Assembly (NCBI RefSeq): GCF_001305595.1
Contig: NZ_CP012401.1
Span: 1,933,001-1,997,000 of the forward strand
Length of the DNA: 64,000 nucleotides
Direction of reading: 5' to 3'
Origin: Azospirillum thiophilum
GTDB lineage: Bacteria > Pseudomonadota > Alphaproteobacteria > Azospirillales > Azospirillaceae
Both the position numbers and the translations under genes were made by a program. The notes under the pieces were generated by a model, which did not search any database, had not been told where the DNA came from, and saw only the letters and a list, made by a program, of their open reading frames with translations. Of the stretch, positions 6,726 to 15,070 are shown in pieces (position 1 is the first letter of the stretch; the number at the start of each line of letters is the position of its first letter).

Positions 6726-9071
6726 ATGTCAGACGCGTACGACGACGATCCGCTGAGCCACGCCGCTCCCCCTGCAGCCTCTTCCGCCGCCATGGCGGCC
6801 GCGGTGCAGCGCTTCGCCTATCTGGACGGGTTGAACCCGACCCAGCGGGCGGCGGTGGAGGCGCTGGACGGTCCGGTGCTGGTGCTGGCCGGCGCCGGCA
6901 CCGGCAAGACGCGGGTGCTGACCACCCGGCTGGCCCATCTGCTGATGACGCGCCGCGCCGCCGCCTTCCAGATCCTGACGGTGACCTTCACCAACAAGGC
7001 TGCCCGCGAGATGCGCGAGCGCGTCGCCCACCTGATGGGGATCGAGCCGGAGGGCTGGTGGCTCGGCACCTTCCATGCGCTGGCCGCCCGCATCCTGCGC
7101 CGCCATGCCGAGCTGGTCGGGCTGAAGTCGAACTTCACCATCCTCGACACAGACGATCAGGTCCGGCTGATCAAGCAGCTGCTGGAAGCCGAGAACATCG
7201 ATTCCAAGAAATGGCCGGCCCGCCAGGTGCTGGGTGCCATCGAACGCTGGAAGGACCGCGGCCTGACCCCCGACCGCCTCGCCGACAGCGACGGCGGCGA
7301 CGTGGCCGGCGGCCGGGTAGTGGCGATCTACCGCGCCTACCAGGATCGGCTGCGCACCCTGAACGCCTGCGACTTCGGCGACCTGCTGTTGCACAACCTG
7401 TCGATCTTCCAGGGCCACCCGGACGTTCTGGCCGAGTATCACCGCAAGTTCAGGTATATCCTGGTTGACGAGTACCAGGACACCAACGTCGCCCAGTATC
7501 TCTGGCTGCGCATCCTGTCGCAGGCGCATAAGAATATCTGCTGCGTCGGTGACGAGGACCAGTCGATCTATGCCTGGCGCGGTGCCGAGATCGGCAACAT
7601 CCTGCGCTTCGAGACCGACTTTCCCGGCGCCACCATCGTCAAGCTGGAGCAGAACTACCGCTCGACCGGCCATATCCTGGCCGCCGCCTCCGGCCTGATC
7701 GCCAACAACCAGGGCCGCCTCGGCAAGACCCTCTGGACCGAGGCCGACGGCGGCGAGCCGGTGAAGGTCAAGGCGGTTTGGGACGGCGAGGAGGAGGCGC
7801 GCTGGGTCGGCGAGGAGATCGAGGCGCTGCAGCGAAAGGGCACGCCGCTGTCGCAGATCGCCGTCCTGGTCCGCGCCGGCTTCCAGACCCGCGAGTTCGA
7901 GGAGCGCTTCATCACGCTGGGCCTGCCCTACAAGGTGCTCGGCGGACCGCGCTTCTACGAGCGGCAGGAAATCCGCGACGCGATGGCCTATTTCCGCGTG
8001 GTGAATTCCAGTGACGACGACCTCGCCTTCGAACGCATCGTCAACCTGCCCAAGCGTGGAGTCGGCCCCGCGGCGATGCAGACCCTCTACACCGCGGCGC
8101 GGGCGCGCGGGCTGTCGCTGACCGATGCCGGCTGGCTGCTGACCGAAACGGACGAGCTGAAGCCGAAGCTGCGCGCCACCCTTCGCGGCCTGCTGCAGGA
8201 TTTCTTCCGCTGGCGGACGCTGATGGCGACGGTGCCGCACACCGAGCTTGCCCGCAGCATCCTGGACGAGTCCGGCTACACCCGCATGTGGCAGGAGGAC
8301 AAGACGCCCGAGGCGCCCGGACGGCTGGAGAACCTGAAGGAACTGATCACCGCCATGGCGGAGTTCGAGAACCTGCCGGGCTTCCTGGAGCATGTCGCGC
8401 TGGTGATGGAGAATGCCGAGGCCGCCGGGATCGAGCAGGTCACGGTGATGACCCTGCACGGCGCCAAGGGGCTGGAGTTCGACCGCGTCTTCCTGCCGGG
8501 CTGGGAGGAGGGCGTGTTCCCCAACCAGCGCGCGCTGGACGAGACCGGCATCGCCGGGCTGGAGGAGGAGCGGCGGCTGGCCTATGTCGGCCTGACCCGC
8601 GCGCGCCGCCGCGCCTATGTCAGCCATGCCGCCAACCGGCGGCTCTACGGCAGCTGGGTCAGCTCCATCCCGTCGCGCTTCGTCGACGAGCTGCCGCAGG
8701 ACAATGTGGAGATCGAGGCGGCAAATGGCCTGTTCGCCGGCAGCGGCGGGCGCGGCGCCTTTGCCGGCGGGGCCGCAGGCTATGGTACCGGCGGAATGGG
8801 CGGGGCAATGGGGGGCGGCTTCCAGTTCCGCGGCTCCACCCGGCAGGCTCCGGCGCCCAAGACCATCACACTCGACCAGGGCGCCTATGCCGCGGCGCCG
8901 CGTCCGCGGCCCGACGCGCCCTTCGCCAAGGGGGCGCGCGTGTTCCATCAGAAATTCGGTTACGGCACCGTCATCGCGGTGGCGGAGGACAAGCTGGAGA
9001 TCGAGTTCGACCATTCCGGTGCCAAGAAGGTGATGGACAGCTTCGTCGTCCCCGCCGACAAGGCGACCTGA
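6726..9071 (+). CDS. uvrD: UvrD/PcrA-type ATP-dependent DNA helicase
   Basis: 781 residues. Superfamily 1A helicase motifs in order: Q motif LNPTQRAAVEA, Walker A GAGTGKT (56-62), motif Ia TFTNKAAREM, motif II DEYQDTN from residue 248, motif III GDEDQSIYAWRGA, motif IV EQNYRST, motif V VMTLHGAKGLEFDRVF and motif VI EERRLAYVGLTRARR. The C-terminus has a Gly-rich spacer and a Tudor-like tail (KGARVFHQKFGYGTV) as in PcrA/UvrD, which contacts RNA polymerase in that family. The enzyme unwinds DNA 3' to 5' in mismatch and nucleotide-excision repair. Start at ATG 6726. UvrD and PcrA cannot be separated by eye. Confidence 0.95.
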   Translation: MSDAYDDDPLSHAAPPAASSAAMAAAVQRFAYLDGLNPTQRAAVEALDGPVLVLAGAGTGKTRVLTTRLAHLLMTRRAAAFQILTVTFTNKAAREMRERVAHLMGIEPEGWWLGTFHALAARILRRHAELVGLKSNFTILDTDDQVRLIKQLLEAENIDSKKWPARQVLGAIERWKDRGLTPDRLADSDGGDVAGGRVVAIYRAYQDRLRTLNACDFGDLLLHNLSIFQGHPDVLAEYHRKFRYILVDEYQDTNVAQYLWLRILSQAHKNICCVGDEDQSIYAWRGAEIGNILRFETDFPGATIVKLEQNYRSTGHILAAASGLIANNQGRLGKTLWTEADGGEPVKVKAVWDGEEEARWVGEEIEALQRKGTPLSQIAVLVRAGFQTREFEERFITLGLPYKVLGGPRFYERQEIRDAMAYFRVVNSSDDDLAFERIVNLPKRGVGPAAMQTLYTAARARGLSLTDAGWLLTETDELKPKLRATLRGLLQDFFRWRTLMATVPHTELARSILDESGYTRMWQEDKTPEAPGRLENLKELITAMAEFENLPGFLEHVALVMENAEAAGIEQVTVMTLHGAKGLEFDRVFLPGWEEGVFPNQRALDETGIAGLEEERRLAYVGLTRARRRAYVSHAANRRLYGSWVSSIPSRFVDELPQDNVEIEAANGLFAGSGGRGAFAGGAAGYGTGGMGGAMGGGFQFRGSTRQAPAPKTITLDQGAYAAAPRPRPDAPFAKGARVFHQKFGYGTVIAVAEDKLEIEFDHSGAKKVMDSFVVPADKAT

Positions 9072-9174
9072 CCCTCGGGGTGGACGGTTTGCCGCACTGT
9101 GACGGTCGTCACAGCGCCGGCAGGCCGTTGCGGTCCAGGATTGCAGGACTGCAACAGCACCGGGGGCTTCCGCC

Positions 9175-10383
9175 GTGTTCGGGACGGGCAGTATCAGTTA
9201 CGAGGTCCAGAGCCGCCGCGAGGGCCGTTGGCTCATCGAGGGGGCCTACACCGACCAGGAGTCGGCGCTGTCCGCCGCCCGCTCGCAGCTGGCGGCCCCC
9301 GGCGTCGACGAGGCGAAGGTGGTGAAGTTCCGCACCGTGGCCGGGCTGTCGCTGGAAACGGTGATCCTGCACAAGACCGCGGTCCGCTCCCAGCACAAGG
9401 GGCTGACTCTCGGCGGCACGGCGGAGGGGGCGCCGCTCTGCCGCGAGCCGGGCGATCTGCGGAGCTTCGAGAGCCGGGTGGTGATCGGCCGGCTGCTGCG
9501 CCCTTATCTGGACGCCCAGCGCATCACCCCGACCGAACTGCTGCATTCCTGGCCGCTGTTCCGCCGGCTGGACGAGCAGGGGGCGCTGCTGGGCGCCGCC
9601 ATCCACGCCGTCGCCCGCCACCATGCCGACCTCCACGGCGTATCGCACGCCGCCCGCGCCCGCGAGCTGCGCCAGCTGGTGGAGGCGGTCACCGGGGCTG
9701 CCCGCGATGCGCTGGCCGAACGGCGCCGGCTGCCCCGCTTCGACGCCGACGACCTGCCTGCGACCAGTCGCCGCATCTTCGAGGCGGTGGGGGAGGCGGT
9801 GGGGGAGGCCGGCCATGACGCCCTGTTCCTGACGCTGCTGTCCCAGCATCTGGAGTCCGGCGGCCCGCTCGCCGGCAAGCTCGACCTGTTGCTGGCGATG
9901 ATGGGCGACGGGGCCGCGCCCCGCCATCTGGAGCTGCTGGACGGGGTGGTGGCCGACGTCATGGGATCCGCCGACACTGTGAAGGAGCTGCTGGGGCCGC
10001 AGGCCAGCCTCCATGACGGTCTCTGCGCGCTGGCCGACGGCCTGTTCGACCGCGACCCCGACCCGGCGCTGGCGCCGATGGCGGAATCGCTGCGCCGGGT
10101 CTGCCGCCTGGCCTTCCAAGGCCGCGCGCCGCAGAGCCGCAGCGTGTTGGTGGACCGCCTGCGCCGGAGCATCGCCGCCGACCAGCCCCTCGACCGCCGC
10201 GACGCCAAGGCGGAAGGCGCGCTGACCCGCGGCCTTGCCGACCGGCTGAAGGGGGCCGACGGCCTGACGCTCGGCGGTGCGGCGATGGAGAGGGCGTTGG
10301 AAGGCCGCCTGCTGCGCCATCGCCAGACGGTCCTGCGCGCCCAGGGCATGCACGACATCGCCGACCGGCTGTCGGCGCGATGA
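9175..10383 (+). CDS. Conserved hypothetical protein (402 aa)
   Basis: 402 residues from a GTG start (MFGTGSISYEVQSRREGRWL). The first ~60 residues look like a small alpha/beta module (WLIEGAYTDQESALSAAR), similar to short sensor or regulatory-like domains. The remainder is predicted all-helical, with many charged and Leu-rich helices and no recognisable catalytic motif, signal peptide or membrane segment. A hydrophobic sequence (LLLAMMGDGAAPRHLELL) sits in the middle. It lies between the helicase and prmA on the same strand but with ~100-base gaps, so co-transcription is uncertain. I do not recognise the family. Confidence 0.7.
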   Translation: MFGTGSISYEVQSRREGRWLIEGAYTDQESALSAARSQLAAPGVDEAKVVKFRTVAGLSLETVILHKTAVRSQHKGLTLGGTAEGAPLCREPGDLRSFESRVVIGRLLRPYLDAQRITPTELLHSWPLFRRLDEQGALLGAAIHAVARHHADLHGVSHAARARELRQLVEAVTGAARDALAERRRLPRFDADDLPATSRRIFEAVGEAVGEAGHDALFLTLLSQHLESGGPLAGKLDLLLAMMGDGAAPRHLELLDGVVADVMGSADTVKELLGPQASLHDGLCALADGLFDRDPDPALAPMAESLRRVCRLAFQGRAPQSRSVLVDRLRRSIAADQPLDRRDAKAEGALTRGLADRLKGADGLTLGGAAMERALEGRLLRHRQTVLRAQGMHDIADRLSAR

Positions 10384-10507
10384 GGCCGAGTCGCTAGGAC
10401 GGCTGCGATAGGGATCGTCCCCGACAACCGGAAGCCTTGGTCTCGCTCCGGCTTGATGCTAAAAACGCCGCCTCTGTTCACGCGTCGTCGTCGGAAAGCC
10501 CCCTGTC

Positions 10508-11398
10508 ATGTCGCAAACCCCGCTCTGGCGCATCGCGCTTGTCGTTCCCGAAGCCCATGTGCCGGCCTTCGCCGAGGCGGTGGGCGACCATGCCGATGCG
10601 GTGTCGACCTTCGAACTGGAGGAGGGCGGAGACTGGCTGGTCGAGGCGACGCTGTACGGCCCCCCCGACGTACCGCGCCTTCAGTCCCGCGTTGCCGTGC
10701 TGGCCAAGGCGCTGGGCATCGACGAGCCGAGGCTGGCGGTCGAGAACCTGCCGCCGATCGACTGGGTGTCGCACAGCTACCAGGGCTTCCCGCCGATTCG
10801 CGCCGGGCGCTTCTTCGTCCACGGCTCGCACCATGAGGGTACCGTTCCCGCCGGCAGCATCCCGCTGCTGGTCGATGCCGCCACCGCCTTCGGCACCGGC
10901 GAGCATGGCTCGACCAACGGCTGCCTCCAGGCGCTCGACCGGCTGTCGCGCCACCTGAAGCTGCCGCGCGGCGGCCGGCGCGGGGCGCTCGACATGGGCT
11001 GCGGCTCCGGCATCCTGGCGCTGGCGGTTGCCAAGCGCTGGCGCGTCGCCGTGACCGCCGTCGACATCGACCCTGAGGCGGTGCGCGTCACCCGCATCAA
11101 CGCCGCGCTGAACGGGGCGAAGGGCAGCATCCGCGCCCAGGGCGGCGACGGCTACAACACCCGCATCGTCGGGCGGCACAAGCCCTACACCCTGATCACC
11201 GCCAACATCCTGGCCCGCCCGCTGTCGCGCATGGCGCCGCAGCTGCGCCGCCACCTGAAGAAGGGCGGCTATGCCGTGCTGGCCGGCCTGCTCAACCGGC
11301 AGGAGCGCCACGTCATCCAGGCGCACCGCAACCAGGGCCTGCGGCTGGTCGCCCGCATCCCGGTCGGGGAATGGACCACTCTTGTGGTCAAGCGTTAA
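10508..11398 (+). CDS. prmA: Ribosomal protein L11 methyltransferase PrmA
   Basis: 296 residues. An N-terminal substrate-recognition domain (~1-100) is followed by a class I SAM methyltransferase. Key motifs: AATAFGTGEHGSTNGCL just before the fold, motif I LDMGCGSGILALAVAKR (~161-177), the acidic end of strand 2 in VTAVDIDPEAV, and the catalytic-site TANILARPLSRMAPQL (N-I-L-A variant of NPPY). PrmA trimethylates Lys and N-terminal residues of L11. Length matches the family (~290-300). Starts at ATG 10508. Confidence 0.95.
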   Translation: MSQTPLWRIALVVPEAHVPAFAEAVGDHADAVSTFELEEGGDWLVEATLYGPPDVPRLQSRVAVLAKALGIDEPRLAVENLPPIDWVSHSYQGFPPIRAGRFFVHGSHHEGTVPAGSIPLLVDAATAFGTGEHGSTNGCLQALDRLSRHLKLPRGGRRGALDMGCGSGILALAVAKRWRVAVTAVDIDPEAVRVTRINAALNGAKGSIRAQGGDGYNTRIVGRHKPYTLITANILARPLSRMAPQLRRHLKKGGYAVLAGLLNRQERHVIQAHRNQGLRLVARIPVGEWTTLVVKR

Positions 11399-11478
11399 GC
11401 CAGGGACCGTTGAAACCAAAGGGCCGGGTTGCGATTTCCCCTAGGGACGATGTCCCGACACAGTCCTGGGGAGCCACC

Positions 11479-11949
11479 ATGCTGAACCGCATCCGGTCCT
11501 TGTTCGCAGGCGACGACGGCGCCGAGCCGGGCGAGGACGCCCTGCAGGCCGCCGCCGCCGCCCTGATGGTCGAGGCCGCGCGTACCGACGACACCATCAC
11601 CCAGGCGGAGCGCGACCGCATCATGGCCGCCGCCCGCCGCCACTTCCAGCTGAGCGAGGAGGAGGCGCAGGACCTGCTGTCCGCCGCCGTGTTCGACACG
11701 GAGGACGTCTCTCCCTACCACCGCTATGTCACCGTCATCCTGGAGCGCTGCCCGCCCGGCCGGCGCCTGTGGATCGTCGAGATGCTGTGGGAGGTCGCCT
11801 ACGCCGACGGCGTGCTGAACGACCTGGAAGCCAGCCTGCTACGGCGGATCGGCGGGCTGCTGCACGTCTCCGACGTCGAGCGCGGCGAGGCGCGCAAGCG
11901 CGTGCTGGAACGGCTGGGGCTCCCCGACGACGCGGGGCTGCCGGTCTGA
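11479..11949 (+). CDS. TerB-like (tellurite-resistance B fold) protein
   Basis: 156 residues starting MLNRIRSLFAGDDG. The body is the TerB helical fold: AAAALMVEAARTDDTITQAE and RDRIMAAARRHFQLSEEEA, then a second half with MLWEVAYADGVLNDLEASL. The repeated A-x-x-D-x-x-x-x-x-E pattern is typical of DjlA/TerB metal-binding helical bundles. Such stand-alone proteins are common in alphaproteobacteria and are not evidence of tellurite resistance. The ATG at 11479 follows a weak SD (GGGGAG). A further in-frame ATG at 11371 overlaps prmA and is unlikely. Confidence 0.8.
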   Translation: MLNRIRSLFAGDDGAEPGEDALQAAAAALMVEAARTDDTITQAERDRIMAAARRHFQLSEEEAQDLLSAAVFDTEDVSPYHRYVTVILERCPPGRRLWIVEMLWEVAYADGVLNDLEASLLRRIGGLLHVSDVERGEARKRVLERLGLPDDAGLPV

Positions 11950-11960
11950 GCGTCCGCTCC

Positions 11961-12093
11961 GGATGCCCCCTCCCTAACCCTCCCCCGCTCACGCGGGAGA
12001 GGGAACTGCCGCCGCTCCGGCAGTTGGGTGACGCAATCGAGCATCCTGCCCCCTCTCCCGCGGAACGCGGGGGAGGGATGGGGAGGGGCATCC
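11961..12093. repeat. REP-like palindromic element (paired modules)
   Basis: Two head-to-head palindromes: CTCCCCCGC-tcac-GCGGGAGAGGG on the left and CCCTCTCCCGC-ggaac-GCGGGGGAGGG on the right. Between them is a small hairpin, AACTGCCG-ccgctc-CGGCAGTT. The outer arms (GGATGCCCC... and ...GGGGCATCC) are also inverted, so the whole 133 bases can fold into one branched structure. Related modules occur at 20118-20146 and 42210-42325. Lies between terB-like and the aminopeptidase gene. Confidence 0.75.
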
Positions 12094-12210
12094 GCCGCAC
12101 CCCCCATCCCACCACCCCAACCGCCATGGACGCAGCGCCGCCGCTTGCGCAGACCCGGCCGGGTGCCTAGCCTGGGGACACAGGCTCCACCCTTCCGAGG
12201 AATCCGTTCC

Positions 12211-14262
12211 GTGCCCAGTGCGAACCACTCCGGCGCTTACCGTGGCGACGACGCCCTTGCGACCCTGCTGACCGAGGCCGGGACCGGCCGCACCCCCGCG
12301 GAGGTCCGCGCGCTGCTCGCCGGCGTGCTGGCGGCGCCTGAGGCGGAGGATGCGGCGGCCTGGCTGGTGCTGGTCGGCGAGACCCTGCCGGCGGCGCTGG
12401 CCGATCAGCTCCAAGCGCTGAAGGCGCTGCTGGCCGCCGAACCGCAGCCGGCCCGCCCCGGTCCGGCGGAGCGGCTGGCCGCCCTGCGCGCCGCGCTGAA
12501 GCGCCGCGATCTCGACGGATTCGTCGTCCCGCGCGGCGACGAGCATCAGGGCGAATATGTGCCGCCGCGTGCCCAGCGGCTGGCCTGGATGACCGGCTTC
12601 ACCGGCTCCGCCGGCAACATGCTGGTCACCGCCGACCGCGCCGCCATCTTCGTCGACGGCCGCTATACCCTCCAGGTCCGGGCCGAGGTGCCGGCCGACC
12701 TCTATGAATACCGGCATCTGGTCGAAGATCCGCTGACCGACTGGATCGTCGCGGCACTGCCCCAGGGCGGGCGGTTCGGCTTCGATCCCTGGCTGCACAC
12801 CATCGGTTGGGTGGAGAAGACCCGCCCCGCCCTGGAGCGCGCCGGCATCCTGCTGGTCCCCTGCGAGGACAATCCGGTCGATTCGGTCTGGCAGGGCCAG
12901 CCGCCGTCCCCGCTCACCCCCGTCGTGCCGCAGGACGAGGCATTTTCCGGCGAGAGCTCCGCCGACAAGCGCGGCCGGCTGGCCGAGGAGCTCGGGCGGA
13001 AGGGCATCGCCGCCGCGGTGCTGACCCAGCCCGACAGCATCGCCTGGCTGCTGAACATCCGCGGCGCCGACGTGCCCTGTACCCCGCTGCCGCTGTCCTT
13101 CGCCATCCTGTCGGCCGACGCGTCGGTCGACCTGTTCCTGGACGGGCGCAAGCTGGCGCCGCAGACCCATGCCCATCTCGGCAACCGGGTGCGCGTGCGG
13201 CCGGTGGAGGAGTTCGGGCCGGCGCTGGACGCCGTCGCCCGCGGCTCCGCCCGTGTGCTCGCCGATCCGTCCTGCACATCGGCCTGGATCGTCGACCGCC
13301 TGCAACTGGCGGGGGCGAGGGTGGAGCGCGACGGCGACCCCTGCGCCCTGCCCAAGGCCTGCAAGACCGAGGCGGAGCTGGCCGGCGCCCGCGCCGCCCA
13401 CATCCGCGACGGCGCCGCCATCGTCCGCTTCCTGCGCTGGTTCTCGGAAGAGGCGCCGAAGGGCGGGTTGACCGAACTGGCGGTGGTGGAGCGGCTGCTG
13501 GCCTTCCGCCGCGAGAACGAGCGCTTCTGCGGCGTCAGCTTCGACACCATCGCCGGGGCCGGGCCGAACGGCGCCATCGTCCATTACCGTGTCACGCATG
13601 ATACCGACCGCCGGCTGGAGCCGGGCAGCCTGTTCCTGCTCGACAGCGGCGCCCAGTATCTCGACGGCACCACCGACGTCACCCGCACGCTGGCGGTGGG
13701 CGACCTTGCCCCGGAAACGGCGGCGGAGATGCGCGACCGCTTCACCCGCGTGCTGAAGGGCCACATCGCCCTGTCCACCGCCCGTTTCCCGCGCGGCACG
13801 ACCGGCTCGCAGATCGACGCGCTGGCGCGGCTGCCGCTGTGGCAGGCCGGTCTGGACTACGACCACGGCACCGGCCACGGCGTCGGCAGCTTCCTGTCGG
13901 TGCATGAGGGGCCGCAGCGCATCTCCAAGATCGGCAACAGCGTGGCGCTCCAGCCCGGAATGATCCTGTCCAACGAGCCGGGCTACTACAAGACCGGCGC
14001 CTACGGCATCCGCATCGAGAACCTGATCGTCGTGGAGCCGCTGGAGGCGGACGGCGAACTGGCGGGGGCCGAGCGGCCGATGCTGGCCTTCCGTCCGCTG
14101 ACGCTGGTGCCGATCGACCGCAAGGTGATCGAGCCGGCGCTGCTGTCCGGTGCCGAAATCGCCTGGGTCGATGCCTACCACGCCCGCGTGTGCGAGTCGC
14201 TGTCCCCGCTGCTGGACGGGGAGACCCGCCGCTGGCTGGAAGAGGCGACCGCGCCGCTGTGA
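12211..14262 (+). CDS. Aminopeptidase P family protein (M24B, two creatinase-like N-domains)
   Basis: 683 residues from GTG 12211, preceded by CGAGGAATCC. The upstream in-frame extension runs into the palindromic repeat and is not credible. An N-terminal ~60-residue helical tail precedes two creatinase-like domains (GFVVPRGDEHQGEYVPPRAQ and a second ending around IAWLLNIRGADV), then the M24 pita-bread catalytic domain. Metal ligands are visible as D and D in FLLDSGAQYLDGTTDVTRT, His in DHGTGHGVGSFLSVHEGP, Glu in ILSNEPGYY and Glu in IRIENLIVV. The enzyme removes N-terminal residues preceding proline. The ~600+ length with two N-domains is the eukaryote-like/alphaproteobacterial form. Confidence 0.93.
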   Translation: MPSANHSGAYRGDDALATLLTEAGTGRTPAEVRALLAGVLAAPEAEDAAAWLVLVGETLPAALADQLQALKALLAAEPQPARPGPAERLAALRAALKRRDLDGFVVPRGDEHQGEYVPPRAQRLAWMTGFTGSAGNMLVTADRAAIFVDGRYTLQVRAEVPADLYEYRHLVEDPLTDWIVAALPQGGRFGFDPWLHTIGWVEKTRPALERAGILLVPCEDNPVDSVWQGQPPSPLTPVVPQDEAFSGESSADKRGRLAEELGRKGIAAAVLTQPDSIAWLLNIRGADVPCTPLPLSFAILSADASVDLFLDGRKLAPQTHAHLGNRVRVRPVEEFGPALDAVARGSARVLADPSCTSAWIVDRLQLAGARVERDGDPCALPKACKTEAELAGARAAHIRDGAAIVRFLRWFSEEAPKGGLTELAVVERLLAFRRENERFCGVSFDTIAGAGPNGAIVHYRVTHDTDRRLEPGSLFLLDSGAQYLDGTTDVTRTLAVGDLAPETAAEMRDRFTRVLKGHIALSTARFPRGTTGSQIDALARLPLWQAGLDYDHGTGHGVGSFLSVHEGPQRISKIGNSVALQPGMILSNEPGYYKTGAYGIRIENLIVVEPLEADGELAGAERPMLAFRPLTLVPIDRKVIEPALLSGAEIAWVDAYHARVCESLSPLLDGETRRWLEEATAPL

Positions 14263-14570
14263 TGGGCCGCTGTGATGGGCCACTGGGGTGAGCCGCCGCG
14301 ATGACCGGCCGGGGCGGTTGCGCCATCGTGGGAGCGCTGTCCATCGGGGGCGCTCCCGATATCCGGCCGGGGCTGAATCGCTAGGATGCCTGTGCCCGTG
14401 GTAACACGTTCTTTACCCAGCTGCTTCAGTGTGACCCCAAGGGGATGACTTTTGGCGGCAGTTAGGGCACTACAGTCGGCATCACTTCCCGGTTTACGGC
14501 GCAGCCCCCGCGCCGGGTGGGCGTAACGGCCGGTGAGACACCGGCAACGGAATATTGCGGAGACGTCTAG
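14263..14570. promoter_or_regulatory. Intergenic region upstream of cheY
   Basis: 308 bases. Visible features: a short hairpin TCGGG-ggcgct-CCCGA at 14344-14359, an inverted repeat GGTAA...TTACC at 14400-14417, and CCGGTG-aga-CACCGG near 14530-14545 just upstream of the cheY ribosome-binding site (GCGGAGACG). I looked for sigma-28 and sigma-54 promoter consensus and found no acceptable match. Confidence 0.35.
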
Positions 14571-14936
14571 ATGAAGATCCTCGTCGTCGATGATTACGCC
14601 ACCATGCGGCGCATCGTGCGGAACCTGTTGACCCAGATCGGCTACACCGACATCGACGAGGCCGGCGACGGCGTGTCGGCGCTGGCGAAGCTGCGCGAGA
14701 GCAAGTTCGGCCTCATCATCTCCGACTGGAACATGGAGCCGATGACCGGACTGCAACTGCTGAAGGAAATCCGTGCGGACGCCAAGCTGGCGGCGACCCC
14801 CTTCATCATGGTCACCGCCGAGAGCAAGACCGAGAACGTCATCGCCGCCAAGCAGGCCGGCGTGAACAACTACATCGTCAAGCCCTTCAACGCCGACACG
14901 CTGAAGCAGAAGATCCAGGCTGTCATCGGCGGCTGA
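14571..14936 (+). CDS. cheY: Chemotaxis response regulator CheY
   Basis: 121 residues, a stand-alone receiver. All signalling residues are present: acidic pair D7-D8, phospho-acceptor D52 (IISDWNMEPMTG), T82 (FIMVTAES), Y101 and K104 (NNYIVKPF). The DWNMPxM/EPMTGL wording is characteristic of CheY. In flagellated bacteria CheY-P binds FliM and changes motor rotation. It is followed by two CheZ-like phosphatase genes, which would terminate the CheY-P signal, so the three genes form a signal-output/termination module without cheA, cheW, cheB or cheR alongside. Confidence 0.95.
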   Translation: MKILVVDDYATMRRIVRNLLTQIGYTDIDEAGDGVSALAKLRESKFGLIISDWNMEPMTGLQLLKEIRADAKLAATPFIMVTAESKTENVIAAKQAGVNNYIVKPFNADTLKQKIQAVIGG

Positions 14937-15070
14937 TCGGGACGGCCGATCCCGGCGATCGGCCAGCGCGACCGGTCAACGCTACCGGTTCGGGCGGACG
15001 GCGGCACAAGTCCGGCGGATCGCCCGCAAGGGGCGACGTCTGACGCATCCAGTTTGGGGAGTGGACCGGT

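Noticed and set aside
6729..9014. Large antisense frame opposite the helicase gene
   Set aside because: Typical GC-skew shadow; the plus strand encodes a complete SF1 helicase.
11479..11949. Tellurite-resistance function for the TerB-like gene
   Set aside because: Only the fold is TerB-like; no terC/D/E/Z genes are near, and such stand-alone proteins are widespread.
14263..14570. Sigma-28 or sigma-54 flagellar promoter upstream of cheY
   Set aside because: No adequate match to either consensus with correct spacing.
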